45,149 nt of DNA, from assembly GCA_946188395.1 (NCBI GenBank), contig CAMHUU010000021.1, positions 1-45,149 on the forward strand, written 5' to 3'. The DNA comes from an uncultured Prevotellaceae bacterium (lineage in GTDB: Bacteria > Bacteroidota > Bacteroidia > Bacteroidales > Bacteroidaceae). The notes beneath the pieces were generated by a model that ran no database searches, was not told where the DNA came from, and saw nothing but the letters and a program-made list of their open reading frames with translations. A program made the position numbers and the translations under genes. Each line of letters opens with the position of its first letter. Within the stretch, counting starts at the first letter, position 1. Below are positions 32,269 through 40,255 of the stretch, in pieces.

Positions 32269-34569
32269 TCAAAGGAACAAGCTGCCAATCTGATAAACCA
32301 CTGCGCTGACCACCCAGGCCAAGCCGGTGGTATATAATGCTGCAAACGTAGCCCAACGCCAGGAACCGCTCTCGTGGCGGATGGCAACAATAGTGGCTAT
32401 GCAGGGGAAATAGATCAGCACAAACAGCAGGAAGCAGTAGGCCGTGAGTGAGTCGAAATTATATTCACCGCCATAGAGTACGCCCATCGTCGAAGCCACA
32501 ATCTCCTTCGCACCCACACCTGCCAACAGACTCACATCAATGCGCCAGTCGAAACCCTGCGGCGTGAAGAGTGGTTCGATAGCCTTTCCCAGCAAACCGA
32601 TAAAGCTCTGTTCCAACGAGGGTGCCACGCCCATGGTGCCAAAATAGCCCAGTGCCCACACAATGATCGAAGCCACGAGAATCACACCGCCCATCTTCTT
32701 CAGATATTGTTTGCCTTTCTCCCACGTATGACGGAAAATAGCCTTGGCCGTGGGGAAACGGTATGGCGGCAGTTCCATCACAAACGGGGTGTCTTCGCCC
32801 TTGACGACCCACGTGCTCAGAATGCGTGCCACGATAACGGACAGCACAACACCAATGGCGTAAAGCGATATCATGACCAGGCTCTGGTATTTTGTAGCGA
32901 AGAATGCACCCGTTATCATAATATAAATAGGTAGGCGCGCGGAGCACGACATCATAGGCAGTACGAGCATCGTGATCAGTCTGGAACGGCGGCTCTCTAT
33001 AGTTCGTGTGGCCATCACCGCAGGCACATTACAGCCAAAACCCATGATGAGCGGTATGAACGACTTGCCGTGCAGGCCCATACCATGCATCAGCTTGTCC
33101 ATAATGAATGCCGCACGGGCCATATATCCCGAATCCTCCATGAACGAAATGAAGGTATAGAGTATCAGAATCTGGGGCAGGAACACTATGACGGCTCCCA
33201 CACCGCCAATGACGCCATCGACAAGCATCGCCTTCAGCGGGCCGTCGCTCATCGACTGTGTGACGAAATCGCCCAGCCACGCTACACCGGCATCTATCCA
33301 GTCCATGGGATACTGTCCCAGCGTAAACGTCACCTCGAACATCAGCCAGAGCAGCAGGAAGAAGATGGGGAATCCCAGCCATCGGTTTGCGATGATAGCG
33401 TCTAGCCAATGGGTGGTCTTATAGGTGTCGTTCTTCACACCGACGGTGTATCCTGCCTCGCGCAAAGCGCCACGGATAAAACCGTACTTGGCATCCATAA
33501 TGGCTGTCTCGGAGTCGTCGCCCGTCTCTTCCTTAATACGGCGTACAGCCGTGTCACGAGCCTCGATGATTTTGTCGTAGTCGGGCAAGTCGCGCACAAT
33601 GGCATCAACCTCATGGTCCATCTCCAACAGTTTGATGGACAGCCAGCGCGTAGAATAGCGCAAACGCAGCAGATCGTTGCCTTTCAGATATTGCTGGATG
33701 TTAGCGATACCGTCCTCTATCTCGTGTCCGTGATTGATATGGATATGACGATAATACTGGTCGTGACCCTCACGGCTCTCAAAGAGGTGGACGACCTCGT
33801 GCATGAGATCCTGGAGTCCCCTACCCGACTTGAACGACGTTGGTACCATCGGCATACCCATTAATGATGATAGCGTGTCGATGTCGAGCGAGTCGCCACG
33901 CTCCTCCATTTCGTCGAACATGTTCAGTGCACAGACTACACGCAGATGCATATCCATCAGCTGAGTGGTCAGATACAGGTTGCGCTCGATGTTGGAAGAA
34001 TCGATGACGTTGAGCACAACATCGGGCGTGTCGTCCACCAGTTGGCGACGGACATACAGTTCCTCAGGGGAATAGGCCGACAGGGAATAGGTGCCTGGCA
34101 AGTCCACGATTTTGATGTGATAGCCTTCGAACTCGGCAAAGCCCTCTTTGGCATCGACGGTGACACCGCTGTAGTTGCCCACATGCTCGTGGGCACCGCT
34201 GGCAAAATTAAACAGCGACGTCTTGCCGCAGTTGGGATTACCCACCAGAGCCACCACAATCTCCTTCACACCATGAGACGGATGCACCTGGCGATGATGG
34301 GTCGATTTGAATGTCATGGGACTGCCGTCATCTGCCAGCTGCCAAGGCTCAGAGCTGATTTCTATCTGATCTGCCTCCTGACGACGCAGACTGATTTCGT
34401 AACCCATCACCTTGTATTTCACTGGATCCTGCAACGGAGCGCTAAGCAGTGCTTCAATCTGCTGGCCCTTGATGAACCCCATCTCAATGATGCGCTTACG
34501 GAATCCTCCGTGTCCTTTTACCTTGACGATATAAGCTTTTTCGCCTGTATTCAGTTCCGAAAGTTTCAT
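32269..34569 (-). CDS. feoB: Ferrous iron transporter FeoB with fused FeoA domain
   Basis: The 766-residue product fuses FeoA (residues 1-75, MKLSELNTGEKAYIV) to FeoB. The G domain shows G1 GNPNCGKTSLFN (about 110-121), G3 DLPGTYSLS and G4 NMFD; the membrane part has the two Gate motifs (VFLPQILILYTFISFMED and MSCSARLPIYIMI). It imports Fe2+ using GTP hydrolysis for gating. ATG 34569 was chosen because it starts FeoA and lies just after the promoter box at 34598-34591. A 21-bp palindrome upstream suggests iron-dependent control. The 3' end is only 12 nt from the convergent kinase gene. Confidence 0.95.
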   Translation of the reverse strand: MKLSELNTGEKAYIVKVKGHGGFRKRIIEMGFIKGQQIEALLSAPLQDPVKYKVMGYEISLRRQEADQIEISSEPWQLADDGSPMTFKSTHHRQVHPSHGVKEIVVALVGNPNCGKTSLFNFASGAHEHVGNYSGVTVDAKEGFAEFEGYHIKIVDLPGTYSLSAYSPEELYVRRQLVDDTPDVVLNVIDSSNIERNLYLTTQLMDMHLRVVCALNMFDEMEERGDSLDIDTLSSLMGMPMVPTSFKSGRGLQDLMHEVVHLFESREGHDQYYRHIHINHGHEIEDGIANIQQYLKGNDLLRLRYSTRWLSIKLLEMDHEVDAIVRDLPDYDKIIEARDTAVRRIKEETGDDSETAIMDAKYGFIRGALREAGYTVGVKNDTYKTTHWLDAIIANRWLGFPIFFLLLWLMFEVTFTLGQYPMDWIDAGVAWLGDFVTQSMSDGPLKAMLVDGVIGGVGAVIVFLPQILILYTFISFMEDSGYMARAAFIMDKLMHGMGLHGKSFIPLIMGFGCNVPAVMATRTIESRRSRLITMLVLPMMSCSARLPIYIMITGAFFATKYQSLVMISLYAIGVVLSVIVARILSTWVVKGEDTPFVMELPPYRFPTAKAIFRHTWEKGKQYLKKMGGVILVASIIVWALGYFGTMGVAPSLEQSFIGLLGKAIEPLFTPQGFDWRIDVSLLAGVGAKEIVASTMGVLYGGEYNFDSLTAYCFLLFVLIYFPCIATIVAIRHESGSWRWATFAALYTTGLAWVVSAVVYQIGSLFL

Positions 34570-34590
34570 GCCTGTTTTCTTATTTGCGTG

Positions 34591-34622
34591 CAAAGATAGC
34601 AAATAATTACGACACGAGCGAA
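34591..34622 (-). promoter_or_regulatory. feoB: Promoter of feoAB
   Basis: TATCTTTG at 34598-34591; TTCG at 34622-34619 stands at the -33 position, 20 nt away. Confidence 0.55.
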
Positions 34623-34624
34623 CG

Positions 34625-34645
34625 TTTTAGGTAAAATACCTAAAA
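34625..34645. promoter_or_regulatory. Palindromic operator upstream of feoAB
   Basis: TTTTAGGTA-AAA-TACCTAAAA, a perfect dyad with 9-bp arms directly upstream of the feoAB -33 element. TTAGGT/ACCTAA half-sites are typical of DtxR/MntR-family metalloregulators. No T run follows it, so it is not a terminator. Confidence 0.55.
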
Positions 34646-34655
34646 ATAATGATGC

Positions 34656-35360
34656 TTACAGGGGTTTCACAAACTTCATCTCACGAAGAATGCGACTTTG
34701 ACGCTTCAACATATAGCCACTGGGCTTGGCGGAATTGAAGCGACGGGGATTGGGCAACGAGGCGGCAATCAGCGCACACTGGCCCTTGGTCAGTTTGTAG
34801 GCAGTAGTATTAAAATGGTACTCCGCCACTGCATCGGCACCATAGATGCCGTCGCCCATCTCGATAGAGTTCAGATAAACCTCCATGATGCGCTCCTTCG
34901 ACCACATCAGTTCGATGAGCACCGTGAAATACACCTCAAACCCTTTTCTTACCCACGAACGTCCGGGCCACAGAAAAACGTTCTTGGCAGTCTGCTGCGA
35001 GATGGTCGAAGCGCCCAACTTGCGTTTCTCGGGATGTTTCATGTTGCGCATCGCAGCATGTTCGATGGCTTTGTAGTCGAACCCGTGATGCTCCAGGAAA
35101 CGGGCATCCTCTGAAGCCATTACAGCGGTGGGCAGCGAGGGCGAAATTTCCTCCAGTGCTACCCAATGGTGGTGCAGCGTCAGCTCCTGCCCCGCCCCAG
35201 CCTGCTGGGCCAGACGGATAAACATCAGCGGCGTAAACCATACTGGCACCCAGCGCAATGCGGCAACAGAAAGAATAGTGGAGGCAAAAAATGCCACCAC
35301 TATCCATAGAATTGTTCTCTTGATTTTTTGAATGAAAGTCAGTTTTCGCTTCACTTTCAA
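34656..35360 (-). CDS. mtgA: Monofunctional peptidoglycan transglycosylase
   Basis: This 234-residue GT51 enzyme polymerises lipid II into glycan strands. An N-terminal membrane helix (about 15-36) is followed by the conserved motifs [12 protein letters not shown] (catalytic E84), [12 protein letters not shown] and [12 protein letters not shown]. The length fits MtgA and no transpeptidase domain is present. It is upstream of feoAB in the same direction but the two are unlikely to be an operon, since feoAB has its own promoter. Confidence 0.95.
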   Translation of the reverse strand: MKVKRKLTFIQKIKRTILWIVVAFFASTILSVAALRWVPVWFTPLMFIRLAQQAGAGQELTLHHHWVALEEISPSLPTAVMASEDARFLEHHGFDYKAIEHAAMRNMKHPEKRKLGASTISQQTAKNVFLWPGRSWVRKGFEVYFTVLIELMWSKERIMEVYLNSIEMGDGIYGADAVAEYHFNTTAYKLTKGQCALIAASLPNPRRFNSAKPSGYMLKRQSRILREMKFVKPL

Positions 35361-35410
35361 TTGCTTAATCGTTTCTTTAGTACGCTTTGTACCTTTAGGT
35401 CAAAGAATTG

Positions 35411-35438
35411 TCAATTATCAATTGTCAATTATCAATTA
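35411..35438. repeat. Heptamer array ending on the OmpA-family stop codon
   Basis: Units TCAATTA, TCAATTG, TCAATTA and TCAATTA; the last three bases are the reverse TAA stop (35436-35438). Confidence 0.7.
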
Positions 35439-36101
35439 ATTTGCCTGACTCTGAGCGTCCTGAATCATCTTCTGAGAGGCATACATGTAAACCTCTACGC
35501 GACGGTTCTGCTGACGGCCTTCCTTAGTCTCGTTAGAAGCAACGGGGTTGCTAGAGCCCTGGCCCTCTACGCTCTTAATCTGAGCAGCGCTCACACCACA
35601 CGACATCAGGTAGTTGTTCACACTCTTCGCACGGTTTACTGACAGGGGCTGGTTGATAGCGTCAGAACCAGTGTTGTCGGTATGACCGATAATGGCAATG
35701 TCGCAGTCCTTGTTGTTGTTCAGAACGGTAGCAAACTGAGCCAGCGAGTTCTTAGCAGTAGCCGAGAGCTCAGCCTTGTTGGTAGCAAACAGAATACCAG
35801 AATCGAAGGTTACCTTCACAGCATCCAGACCGTTAGCGTCCTTCACACCCTCTACCTGGGCGTTCTTCACAGCCTCTGCCTCAGCCTTGGCCTTATCCAT
35901 CTTCTTACCAATGATAGCACCGGCACCAGCACCTACGGCACCGCCTACAGCAGCACCAATAGCAGTGTTACCTGCGATAGCACCAATGATACCACCCAAT
36001 ACTGCACCACCACCGGCACCAATAGCAGCACCTTTCTGCGTGTTATTACAAGCTACGAGAAGTCCTACACAGAGGAACAAAGAAATGATTTTTGTCTTCA
36101 T
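35436..36101 (-). CDS. OmpA-family lipoprotein with glycine-zipper
   Basis: The 221-residue product has a lipobox (GLLVAC18), a Gly/Ala-rich glycine-zipper membrane segment (about 25-65), a short Lys/Ala/Glu linker and an OmpA-like peptidoglycan-binding domain (about 95-215; IIGHTDNTGSDAINQPLSVNRAKSV carries the binding Asp and Arg). It should tether the outer membrane to peptidoglycan. Its promoter (TAACTTTG, 36148-36141) is divergent from that of proS. Confidence 0.9.
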   Translation of the reverse strand: MKTKIISLFLCVGLLVACNNTQKGAAIGAGGGAVLGGIIGAIAGNTAIGAAVGGAVGAGAGAIIGKKMDKAKAEAEAVKNAQVEGVKDANGLDAVKVTFDSGILFATNKAELSATAKNSLAQFATVLNNNKDCDIAIIGHTDNTGSDAINQPLSVNRAKSVNNYLMSCGVSAAQIKSVEGQGSSNPVASNETKEGRQQNRRVEVYMYASQKMIQDAQSQAN

Positions 36102-36140
36102 AATTTAAAAGTTTAATATAAGAAATACACTATTTGATTG

Positions 36141-36148
36141 CAAAGTTA
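36141..36148 (-). promoter_or_regulatory. Promoter -7 box of the OmpA-family gene
   Basis: TAACTTTG on the minus strand, 39 nt before the start. The upstream region is the AATTATG array. Confidence 0.5.
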
Positions 36149-36154
36149 GAAAAT

Positions 36155-36189
36155 AATTATGAATTATGAATTATAAATTATGAATTATT
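36155..36189. repeat. Heptamer array between divergent promoters
   Basis: Units AATTATG, AATTATG, AATTATA, AATTATG and AATTATT. It fills the -33 regions of both the OmpA-family and proS promoters. Confidence 0.7.
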
Positions 36190-36192
36190 TTG

Positions 36193-36200
36193 TACCTTTG
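36193..36200 (+). promoter_or_regulatory. proS: Promoter -7 box of proS
   Basis: TACCTTTG, 30 nt before ATG 36231. It excludes the upstream in-frame ATG at 36180. Confidence 0.55.
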
Positions 36201-36230
36201 CAGCAAAATTTAAGAAAAAAGGCAAAAAAC

Positions 36231-37706
36231 ATGGCAAAAGAATTAAAAGATTTAACGAAACGCGCCGACAATTACAGCCAGTGGTACAACGACCTTGTGG
36301 TGAAAGCCGACCTTGCTGAGCAGAGTGCCGTTCGCGGATGTATGGTAATTAAACCCTATGGCTATGCCATCTGGGAGAAGATGCAGCAACAGCTGGATAA
36401 GATGTTCAAGGAAACGGGGGCACAAAATGCCTACTTCCCCTTGTTGATTCCCAAGTCGTTCCTCTCGCGCGAGGCTGAGCACGTCGAGGGCTTCGCCAAG
36501 GAGTGCGCCGTCGTGACGCACTATCGTTTGAAGGCCGCCGACGGTGGCGTGGTGGTCGACCCCGCTGCTAAACTCGAAGAAGAGCTCATCATCCGCCCCA
36601 CGTCCGAGACCATTATCTGGAACACGTATAAGAACTGGATTCAGTCCTGGCGCGACCTGCCCCTGATGTGCAACCAGTGGTGTAACGTCATGCGCTGGGA
36701 GATGCGCACGCGTCCCTTCCTGCGTACTTCCGAGTTCCTGTGGCAGGAAGGCCATACGGCTCATGCCACCCGCGAGGAGGCTGAGGAGGAAGCTAAGAAG
36801 ATGCTGCACGTCTACGCCAAGTTCGCTGAGGAGTGGATGGCCGTTCCCGTGCTGCAGGGTGTGAAGAGCGAGACCGAGCGTTTCGCCGGAGCTCTCGACA
36901 CCTATACCATCGAGGCTATGATGCAGGACGGTAAGGCCCTGCAGAGCGGTACCTCGCACTTCCTGGGTCAGAACTTCGCCAAGGCCTTCGAGGTTACCTA
37001 TCTGAATAAGGAGAACAAGCCCGAATACGTCTGGGCCACCTCGTGGGGTGTTTCTACGCGTCTGATTGGTGCACTCATTATGACCCATTCCGACGACAAC
37101 GGCCTCGTGCTGCCTCCACGTCTGGCTCCCATTCAGGTTGTCATCATTCCCATCGCCACCAAGCCCGAGCAGATGGAACTCGTCAACAAGGAGGTGCAGC
37201 CCATCATCGACGAGTTGCGCAAGAAGGGCATCAGCGTCAAGTTCGACGATGCCGACAACAAGCGTCCGGGCTTCAAGTTTGCTGACTACGAGCTGAAGGG
37301 TGTTCCCGTACGTCTCGTGCTGGGTGCACGCGACTTGGAGAACGGCACCATCGAGGTCATGCGTCGCGACACACTCGAAAAAGAGACTCGCTCCATCGAG
37401 GGTATCGCTGAGTACGTCGAGCATCTCCTCGACGATATCCAGAAGAACATCTTCGAAAAGGCCCGCCGTTATCGAGACGAGCGTGTCTACGAGTGCGACA
37501 ACTACGAGGAGTTCAAGGAGCGCGTCAAGGACGGCGGCTTCTTCCTCTGCCATTGGGACGGCACTGCCGAGACCGAGGCTCAGATTAAGGAAGAGACGCA
37601 GGCCACCATCCGTTGCGTTCCCTTCGCCTACGAACAGACTCCTGGCACGGACATGGTCAGCGGCAAACCCGCAAAATACCGCGTCATCATCGCCCGCAGC
37701 TATTAA
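36231..37706 (+). CDS. proS: Prolyl-tRNA synthetase (short, archaeal/eukaryotic type)
   Basis: This 491-residue class II synthetase charges tRNA-Pro. Motif 2 ([21 protein letters not shown]) and the proline-site segment [14 protein letters not shown] are present, without the bacterial editing insertion. The C-terminus ends with Tyr after a C-terminal domain, as in the archaeal/eukaryotic-type enzymes used by Bacteroidota. ATG 36231 fits the promoter and the [11 protein letters not shown] start. A strong bidirectional terminator follows. Confidence 0.95.
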   Translation: MAKELKDLTKRADNYSQWYNDLVVKADLAEQSAVRGCMVIKPYGYAIWEKMQQQLDKMFKETGAQNAYFPLLIPKSFLSREAEHVEGFAKECAVVTHYRLKAADGGVVVDPAAKLEEELIIRPTSETIIWNTYKNWIQSWRDLPLMCNQWCNVMRWEMRTRPFLRTSEFLWQEGHTAHATREEAEEEAKKMLHVYAKFAEEWMAVPVLQGVKSETERFAGALDTYTIEAMMQDGKALQSGTSHFLGQNFAKAFEVTYLNKENKPEYVWATSWGVSTRLIGALIMTHSDDNGLVLPPRLAPIQVVIIPIATKPEQMELVNKEVQPIIDELRKKGISVKFDDADNKRPGFKFADYELKGVPVRLVLGARDLENGTIEVMRRDTLEKETRSIEGIAEYVEHLLDDIQKNIFEKARRYRDERVYECDNYEEFKERVKDGGFFLCHWDGTAETEAQIKEETQATIRCVPFAYEQTPGTDMVSGKPAKYRVIIARSY

Positions 37707-37731
37707 CAACTGGCATATCCACAAAAAAACG

Positions 37732-37768
37732 CTCCTGCCCTGAGTCTTTCAGAGCAGGAGTATTTTTT
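37732..37768. terminator. Terminator between proS and the response regulator
   Basis: CTCCTGC-C-CTGA (37732-37743) pairs with TCAG-A-GCAGGAG (37749-37760), followed by TATTTTTT. An A run on the other side suits the convergent gene as well. Confidence 0.75.
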
Positions 37769-37792
37769 ATCTCGCGTGGTAATCGCCGCCGA

Positions 37793-38491
37793 TTACTCTA
37801 CGTCGGGGGTGATGAGCTTGTAGCCCTTGCCGTGAATGTTGATGATCTCAATCTGGGGATCATCCTTCAGGTGCTTGCGCAGCTTGGTGATGTAAACATC
37901 CATCGAACGGGCATTGAAGTAGTTATCGTCTATCCAGATGGTCTTCAGGGCGAAGTCGCGCTGCAGAATCTCGTTGGCGTGGCTGCACAGCAGGGCCAGC
38001 AGCTCGTTCTCCTTCGTCGTCAGCTTGGTCTGCTTGTCACCAATGATGAGCAGCTGCTTCTGGGTATCAAACAGGAAATTGCCAATGTGGTAAACCGAGC
38101 TCTCGCGATTCTTCTTGCCACGAACGCGGCGCAGGATAGCCTCTACGCGGAACACCAGTTCCTCCATCGAGAAAGGCTTGGTGATATAGTCGTCGGCGCC
38201 AATCTTGAAACCTTCCAGGATATCGTCCTTCAGCGTCTTAGCGGTCAGGAAGATGATGGGGATGTCGGGATTGGCCTGACGAATCTCCTGTGCCAGCGTG
38301 AAACCGTCCTTCTTAGGCATCATCACATCGAGCACACAAATATCGAACTTAATCTTGAGGAAAGCCTTGTAACCGGCCTCGCCATCAGGACAGAGCTCTG
38401 CCACATAGCCTTTGGCAGCTAAATACTCGCGCAACAGCATTCCGAGGTTCTCGTCGTCTTCACAAAGAAGAATTTTCAGTTTTTCGTCCAT
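37793..38491 (-). CDS. rprY: OmpR-family response regulator, RprY-like
   Basis: The 232-residue product has a receiver domain (E11, D12, D13; phospho-acceptor D55; T83; K105) and a winged-helix DNA-binding domain (about 135-230, ending in IHGKGYKL). Gene order and length match RprY of Bacteroides, the partner of RprX. It lies 74 nt downstream of the kinase gene; the spacer holds a heptamer array. Targets are unknown here. Confidence 0.85.
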   Translation of the reverse strand: MDEKLKILLCEDDENLGMLLREYLAAKGYVAELCPDGEAGYKAFLKIKFDICVLDVMMPKKDGFTLAQEIRQANPDIPIIFLTAKTLKDDILEGFKIGADDYITKPFSMEELVFRVEAILRRVRGKKNRESSVYHIGNFLFDTQKQLLIIGDKQTKLTTKENELLALLCSHANEILQRDFALKTIWIDDNYFNARSMDVYITKLRKHLKDDPQIEIINIHGKGYKLITPDVE

Positions 38492-38524
38492 AATCTTTTC
38501 AATTTAGTGGATTTAACAATATGT

Positions 38525-38565
38525 TTATTTCTTATTTTTTATTTTTTATTTAGGCCGCAGGCCGC
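38525..38565. repeat. Composite heptamer array ending at the kinase stop codon
   Basis: Units TTATTTC, TTATTTT, TTATTTT and TTATTTA (38525-38552), then AGGCCGC twice (38552-38565). The reverse TAA stop of the kinase is the next three bases. Confidence 0.7.
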
Positions 38566-40122
38566 TTAATGTTCTTCAAGCACTGGCAGTATGATGGTAA
38601 ACTTCGTACCCTTCCCTACCTCACTCTCGACCTTGATGCTGCCCTGGTGCAGGTCAACGACCTTTTTGACGTAGGCCAGTCCCAGTCCAAAGCCCTTCAC
38701 ATCGTGCTTATTACCCGTATGCACACGGTAGAACTTATCAAAAATCTTCTTGACATTCTCTTTCTTGATGCCCATACCCGTATCGCGAATCGACAGACAC
38801 AGATGGTTGTGCTCATCGTTCCACGTGCGCAGATAGATGTCAAGCGGCTCGTCGGGCTTGCGGTATTTCACCGCATTGTCCATCAGGTTGGTAATGGCAT
38901 TCTGGAAATGCACCTCGTCGACGTAGAGACCCGAATCGACCGCTTCTATCTCGGTATAGATCTTTCCGCCCGTATGCTCTACGCGCAGCGAGAAGGTCTG
39001 CGCAATCTGCTCCACCATTTCGTTCAGGTCCAGCTCCTTGCGCTTGAAGACGACGCTCTTCTTGTCGAACATCGACATCTGCAACACTTTCTCCACCAGG
39101 AATCTGAGTCGCTTCGACTCGTCGCCAATGACCGTTCCCAGGTGTTTGGTCATCTGCTCCGTCTTGGGCACGCTGTCGTCGTTCATCATTTGTGCGGCCA
39201 GCGAAATGGAGGCGATAGGCGTCTTCAACTCGTGCGTCATGTTGTTGATGAAGTCGTTCTTAATCTCGGAGTAGCGTTTCTGACGGAACACGACGACGAG
39301 GGTGAACAGGAACGTAATCAGCAGCACGATGGTAAAAATGATGCTTGGTACCATGAAGCGCACACTCGAGAAGATGTAGTTGCTCATCTCGGGGAAGTGA
39401 ATCTTCACCACACCCATCTTCGACTGCGGATCGTTGCGGAACAGCATCTGCGTATAAGCATACTGCTCGCCTTCGTCCGAATAGTCCGGACAGCGGTACA
39501 CCTCGCGACCGTCACTCGTCGACACGGTGAAGTGGTAGGGAATGTTGATGCCGTTGTTCGCCAGCTGCTCGCGGATGTCATTGTCAAACATGCGGAAGTT
39601 GATGCGTTCCTTCAGCGGCTTGTCGCTGGCGGTATACAGAATATTATAGATGACTTCGTCCAACAGCGTCTTCTGGTACACATAGCGCGTACGGATGATT
39701 TCCTGCATCGACTTCGCCGCATCCACCAGCGAGTTCTTGTCCTTACGCAGAATCATCGCCTTGGGAATGGACGACGGCTTCATCTCGAAAGTCTTCAATT
39801 GGAACGACGAATACACCGTACCGTCGTCGGCGGCTACAGCAAACTGATGGGAATGCTTGATCGAGCCCAGCCCGTCGCTGAACACCGAGTCCTGCTGGTA
39901 TGCACGGCGCTCGGTTTCCTTGACGTCCTTTTCCAGATAGCGCGACGTCTCGTTCATCTCCAGATTTCGCGAGGCCTGATAGAGACTGCGGTTCACACTC
40001 TCGTCGAACTGCTCTTTCTTCATCTTCACCATCTCTTCGACGTACGAGAACTGAAGGTAGAGCAGCGCCAGGAACGAAAATCCCATGATGACCGCAATGG
40101 TCCAAATAGTAGACTTCTTCAT
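38566..40122 (-). CDS. rprX: Sensor histidine kinase, RprX-like
   Basis: The 518-residue product has two membrane helices (about 7-25 and 240-268) around a periplasmic sensor, a HisKA helix with H297 in NNMTHELKTP, and an ATPase domain with N-box NLMDNAVKY, G1 RDTGMGI and G2 GFGLGLAYVK. It should phosphorylate the adjacent RprY-like regulator. The -7 box ends 9 nt before the ATG, so the transcript may have almost no leader. Confidence 0.9.
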   Translation of the reverse strand: MKKSTIWTIAVIMGFSFLALLYLQFSYVEEMVKMKKEQFDESVNRSLYQASRNLEMNETSRYLEKDVKETERRAYQQDSVFSDGLGSIKHSHQFAVAADDGTVYSSFQLKTFEMKPSSIPKAMILRKDKNSLVDAAKSMQEIIRTRYVYQKTLLDEVIYNILYTASDKPLKERINFRMFDNDIREQLANNGINIPYHFTVSTSDGREVYRCPDYSDEGEQYAYTQMLFRNDPQSKMGVVKIHFPEMSNYIFSSVRFMVPSIIFTIVLLITFLFTLVVVFRQKRYSEIKNDFINNMTHELKTPIASISLAAQMMNDDSVPKTEQMTKHLGTVIGDESKRLRFLVEKVLQMSMFDKKSVVFKRKELDLNEMVEQIAQTFSLRVEHTGGKIYTEIEAVDSGLYVDEVHFQNAITNLMDNAVKYRKPDEPLDIYLRTWNDEHNHLCLSIRDTGMGIKKENVKKIFDKFYRVHTGNKHDVKGFGLGLAYVKKVVDLHQGSIKVESEVGKGTKFTIILPVLEEH

Positions 40123-40130
40123 AACGCTGG

Positions 40131-40138
40131 CAAAGTTA
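40131..40138 (-). promoter_or_regulatory. Promoter -7 box of the kinase gene
   Basis: TAACTTTG, 9 nt upstream of the start codon; transcription would begin within a few nt of ATG. Confidence 0.5.
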
Positions 40139-40255
40139 CAAACTTTTGCGTTACGAAGAAGCCGTTTAGTTAATTATTTCCGTTAATTTTAACGTATTTA
40201 ACAAATATAATTGTATTTGATTAAAAATACGCAATCATAGAAAACTGTCGGTCAA

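Noticed and set aside
34625..34645. Palindrome read as a terminator of mtgA
   Set aside because: No T run follows on either strand; its position beside the feoAB promoter fits an operator.
36180..36230. Upstream in-frame start for proS
   Set aside because: It lies before and across the TACCTTTG box; MAKELKD at 36231 fits the family start.
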